DNA of 64,000 nt from Gammaproteobacteria bacterium (GTDB lineage: Bacteria; Pseudomonadota; Gammaproteobacteria; UBA6429; Thiohalophilaceae). Position numbers and translations under genes: made by a program. The stretch lies in assembly GCA_024275915.1 (NCBI GenBank), contig JAJRYG010000058.1:1-64000 (forward strand), read 5' to 3'. This document shows positions 60,985 to 64,000 of this stretch, in pieces. A model generated the notes under the pieces. The model searched no databases and was not told the DNA's origin. It was given only the letters and a program-made list of their open reading frames with translations. Numbering within the stretch: the stretch's first letter is position 1; each line of letters starts with the position of its first letter.

Positions 60985-61335
60985 TCAGAGGTGGTGACAG
61001 GCCTGGCAGAGCTGATTTTTGTCCATTCTCAGCTGGCCAGGGAGATCACTGTGGGGATCGTGACAGGTGGTGCAGCCGAGTTTGCCATTTTGCAGGGGCA
61101 AGGTAAGGGGAGGCAGGCTAGCCGGGATGACATTGATGACATGTTGGTTTTTCCCTGTTCTTTGGGTGTGACAGGAGATGCAGATGTCAGGGAGGGGCAT
61201 GACCAGTTCGGCATTGGTACTCTGTGGGGTGTCATAGAGGTGGCAGGCCGTACACTGCTGGTGATCAGGGATGGCGGCGTGGGCCAGTGACAGGCTGATC
61301 AGCATGAGGCTGAGGATGATGATTCTGGACATCAT
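60985..61335 (-). CDS. Small periplasmic tetraheme cytochrome c-like protein
   Basis: 116 aa with signal peptide and four CxxCH motifs (CTACH, CISCH, CTTCH, CQACH). Confidence 0.85.
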   Translation of the reverse strand: MMSRIIILSLMLISLSLAHAAIPDHQQCTACHLYDTPQSTNAELVMPLPDICISCHTQRTGKNQHVINVIPASLPPLTLPLQNGKLGCTTCHDPHSDLPGQLRMDKNQLCQACHHL

Positions 61336-61489
61336 GATAGTTAAGCCGCTTTCAGGCACCGGTGATGGCAGGTTTCGGCTATTTTTGACCCAAACCCGAT
61401 CGAATGTCCACAAAAAATAACCTGGATTAGGCGTTTTTCTGTTCCGGATCATCGAATTTGTTCAGGCGCTGGCCTGCCCCTTCATTCCT

Positions 61490-62095
61490 TCAGCGAGTGC
61501 TGCGCAAGCCGCAGAGAAAATTGTCAATCAGAATCCCGAGCAAGGGCCTGACGTCATTCACCCCGGTGACATCGAGATTGCCGGTGAGTGCCAGGATACA
61601 GATGCCGTGGACTCCTCCCCACAAGGCCCGGCTGATTTCCCGCACCTTTTGCGGTCTGTCTTCCATGAGGGGCTCGAGGACATGCTCGACCAGGGCAAAA
61701 TTGCGCATGATCTTCTTGCCGTACCAGTCCGGGATTGCGGCCTTTGCCGGTAATTCGTATTCGAAGATCAAGGTCCAGCGGGCTCGCTGGCTGACGGCAA
61801 AGGCCAGGTAAGCCTCACACAGGGCCCGCACCCGTGCTTCGGTACTGTTGCCGTGACCGCCTGTGGCCTGCTTCAGGCTGTCATGGAGATCGTCTAGGGT
61901 CTCGCCGTTGACCGCCAAGATCATGTCATCGAAGTTTTTGAAGATCAGGTACAGCGTCCCGACGGTGTAACCGATCTCCTTGGCGACCCGTCTTGCGGTC
62001 AGGGCGCGAAAGCCTTCTTCGGTGAGAATGCGTCGGCACGCCGCCAGGGCCATTTGCCGAATTTCCTCCCTGCTGTGATCACTTCGTCTGGCCAT
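61490..62095 (-). CDS. TetR-family transcriptional regulator
   Basis: REEIRQMALAACRRILTEEGFRALTARRVAKEIGYTVGTLYLIFKNFDDMILAVNGETLDDL. Confidence 0.92.
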   Translation of the reverse strand: MARRSDHSREEIRQMALAACRRILTEEGFRALTARRVAKEIGYTVGTLYLIFKNFDDMILAVNGETLDDLHDSLKQATGGHGNSTEARVRALCEAYLAFAVSQRARWTLIFEYELPAKAAIPDWYGKKIMRNFALVEHVLEPLMEDRPQKVREISRALWGGVHGICILALTGNLDVTGVNDVRPLLGILIDNFLCGLRSTR

Positions 62096-62137
62096 ATGCC
62101 TGCCCGTTGTGTGTACACAAAGCAGTGTAAAGTATTA

Positions 62138-62245
62138 TTGAACGATGTTCAATATTATGCTACCTTCAAAACTGAACACTGTTCAATTATGCCGTTCTTG
62201 CGTCGCTCCGGCATTTTTCAATCTCTTTAATTGAACGGTGTTTAT
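62138..62245. promoter_or_regulatory. Three GAACRnTGTTC-type palindromes, candidate TetR operators
   Basis: TTGAACGATGTTCAA (62138-62152), TGAACACTGTTCA (62173-62185), TTGAACGGTGTTTAT (62231-62245). Confidence 0.75.
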
Positions 62246-62292
62246 TTAATTGGGCAAGATAAAACAAAAGCTTATGAATAAAGGAGATACCA

Positions 62293-64000
62293 ATGAACAT
62301 GACAAGAATGATTCTGAACTCGATCTATGCCCTGAGCTTCTGGCTTGTGCTGGCTCTGGTAAACTCGTCGGCGTTTGCCGCAGGTCTGTTGACCCCTGCC
62401 GATGGCAGTCTGCCGCCCCTGGCGATCCGTGACCATGCGGTTTCCGTCATCATCGAGGACGGCTATGCCATTACCACGGTAGAACAGGTGTTCCACAACC
62501 CCCATGGGCAGGATCTGGAGGCCAGATACAGTTTTCCCGTCCCGGAACATGGCGCCGTGGCCGAATTTACCCTGTGGATCGATGGCAAGCCGGTCAGTGG
62601 CGAAGTGCTGGAAAAGCAGGTCGCAAAAAAAATCCACGAAGAAGAGAAGGCTGCGGGCCGCGAAACGGGCCTGACCGAAAAAGACAGTTACAAGACCTTC
62701 GAGATCCGTGTCTGGCCGGTTCGGGCCGGGCAGAACACGCGGATCCGTATGGTCTATCTTCAACCGGCCCATATCGACACGGGAATAGGCCGTTATGTCT
62801 ATCCCCTCGAGGAAGGCGGGACCGACGAGCAAAAGCTCGCGTTCTGGACCCGTAACGACAAGGTGACCGGCACGTTCAGTTTTGATCTGAAAATCAAGTC
62901 GGCGTATCCGGTGGATGCCGTAAGGGTTCCCGCCCAGGCCAGTGCCGTGATCAGCCAGCAGAGTGCGGGTGAATGGCAGGTGCATATTGGCGGGCAGGGC
63001 GGCCAGCCGCGGGCGGGCCATATGGATGGCGGGGCAGTGGGTATTCTCAGACCAGCCCCGGTTACGGCCGGACAACCCGAGCAGGCGGCAGTGCCTGCGT
63101 TAAATCCCCCGGCCGGCTCGGACGCCCATGCGATTGACAAGGATGTGGTGGTGTACTGGCGACATAAAGCAGGCCTGCCGGGCAGCATCGACCTGGTCAC
63201 CCATAAACCCGAAAGTGACGCACGCGGCACCTTCATGCTGGTGGTTACCCCGGGCGATGATCTGAAACCCATCACCCGGGGCCGTGACTGGATCTTTGTG
63301 CTGGATGTTTCCGGTTCGATGCAGGGCAAATACAGTACCCTGGCCGATGGCGTCAACCGTGCTCTGGGCAAGATGCGCCCGGAGGATCGCTTTCGCATCG
63401 TCCTGTTCAATGACCGGGCCAGTGAATTGACACCGGCCTATGTCAATGCCAGCCCGGAAAATGTCAGGCACTACAGCGACGCGGTCAGCAATGTCTCGCC
63501 AGGCAATGGCACCAACCTCTATGCGGGGTTACGCCGGGGGATCGACAGCCTTGAGGCGGATCGTACCAGTGCCATCGTGCTGGTCACGGACGGCGTCGCC
63601 AATGTGGGAGAAACCCACCAGCGTAAGTTCATCGAGCTGATCAGGAAAAAGGACGTGCGTCTGTTCACCTTCATCATGGGCAACAGCAGCAACCGGCCCA
63701 TGCTCGAAGCCCTGACGAAGGCATCACACGGTTTTGCCATCAACGTCTCCAACAGTGATGACATTGTCGGCCAGATCCTCTCGGCCACCAGCAAGGTCAG
63801 CCACGAGGCCCTGCATGGGGTCAGGATTCGCATCGAGGGGATCAGGACAGCCGACATTACCCCCGCACAAATCGGCAGTCTGTATCGCGGCCAGCAGCTC
63901 GTGCTGTTCGGGCATTACTGGGGCGATGGCCCGGCAGATGTGCATCTGACCGGCAAGGTGTCCGGTACCCCGGTGAGTTATCAGACCCGTTTTTCGTTCC
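62293..64000 (+). CDS. VIT-domain plus von Willebrand factor A protein (3' end beyond window)
   Basis: Not in ORF track because no stop in window. SD aaggagat then MNMTRMILNSIYALSFWLVLALVNSSAFA..; VIT: VSVIIEDGYAITTVEQVFHNPHGQDLEARYSFPVPEHGAVAEFTLWIDGKPVSGEV; MIDAS: FVLDVSGSMQGKY. Confidence 0.88.
   Translation, partial: MNMTRMILNSIYALSFWLVLALVNSSAFAAGLLTPADGSLPPLAIRDHAVSVIIEDGYAITTVEQVFHNPHGQDLEARYSFPVPEHGAVAEFTLWIDGKPVSGEVLEKQVAKKIHEEEKAAGRETGLTEKDSYKTFEIRVWPVRAGQNTRIRMVYLQPAHIDTGIGRYVYPLEEGGTDEQKLAFWTRNDKVTGTFSFDLKIKSAYPVDAVRVPAQASAVISQQSAGEWQVHIGGQGGQPRAGHMDGGAVGILRPAPVTAGQPEQAAVPALNPPAGSDAHAIDKDVVVYWRHKAGLPGSIDLVTHKPESDARGTFMLVVTPGDDLKPITRGRDWIFVLDVSGSMQGKYSTLADGVNRALGKMRPEDRFRIVLFNDRASELTPAYVNASPENVRHYSDAVSNVSPGNGTNLYAGLRRGIDSLEADRTSAIVLVTDGVANVGETHQRKFIELIRKKDVRLFTFIMGNSSNRPMLEALTKASHGFAINVSNSDDIVGQILSATSKVSHEALHGVRIRIEGIRTADITPAQIGSLYRGQQLVLFGHYWGDGPADVHLTGKVSGTPVSYQTRFSF

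Overview
This 64 kb chromosomal window has the gene content of an autotrophic, probably sulfur-oxidising, gammaproteobacterium; the taxon is inferred from gene content only. Its centrepiece is a form I RuBisCO operon (about 51-60 kb): divergent cbbR, then cbbL-cbbS-small ORF-cbbQ-cbbO-small ORF-htpX, and a class II aldolase-like gene with what looks like a C-terminal Dabb-type domain. Other clear blocks are fabA-fabB with an lpxA-like gene, a MoxR/DUF58/DUF4129/SpoIIM/RDD membrane operon, and housekeeping genes (dinB, pepN, nadA, carbonic anhydrase, mazG, amt, pgm). An accessory stretch (about 8.7-18.6 kb) carries an FHA-cyclase, NERD and TerB proteins, and a cyclic-nucleotide-binding/rhodanese/coiled-coil gene. 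The most notable observations are: (1) that giant CNBD-rhodanese-coiled-coil reading frame is interrupted by two in-frame TAA codons; (2) a dispersed, multi-hairpin, MITE-like repeat family is present with four larger copies plus minimal derivatives; (3) strong hairpins lie between cbbL/cbbS and between cbbS and the next ORF; (4) a low-GC island holds a HEPN-like gene split by one TGA; (5) triplicated TetR-type palindromes precede a VIT/vWA gene that runs off the window and is absent from the ORF track; (6) a translationally coupled pair encodes a CFA-synthase-like and a geranylgeranyl-reductase-like protein. All family assignments come from reading motifs by eye; no database search was run.
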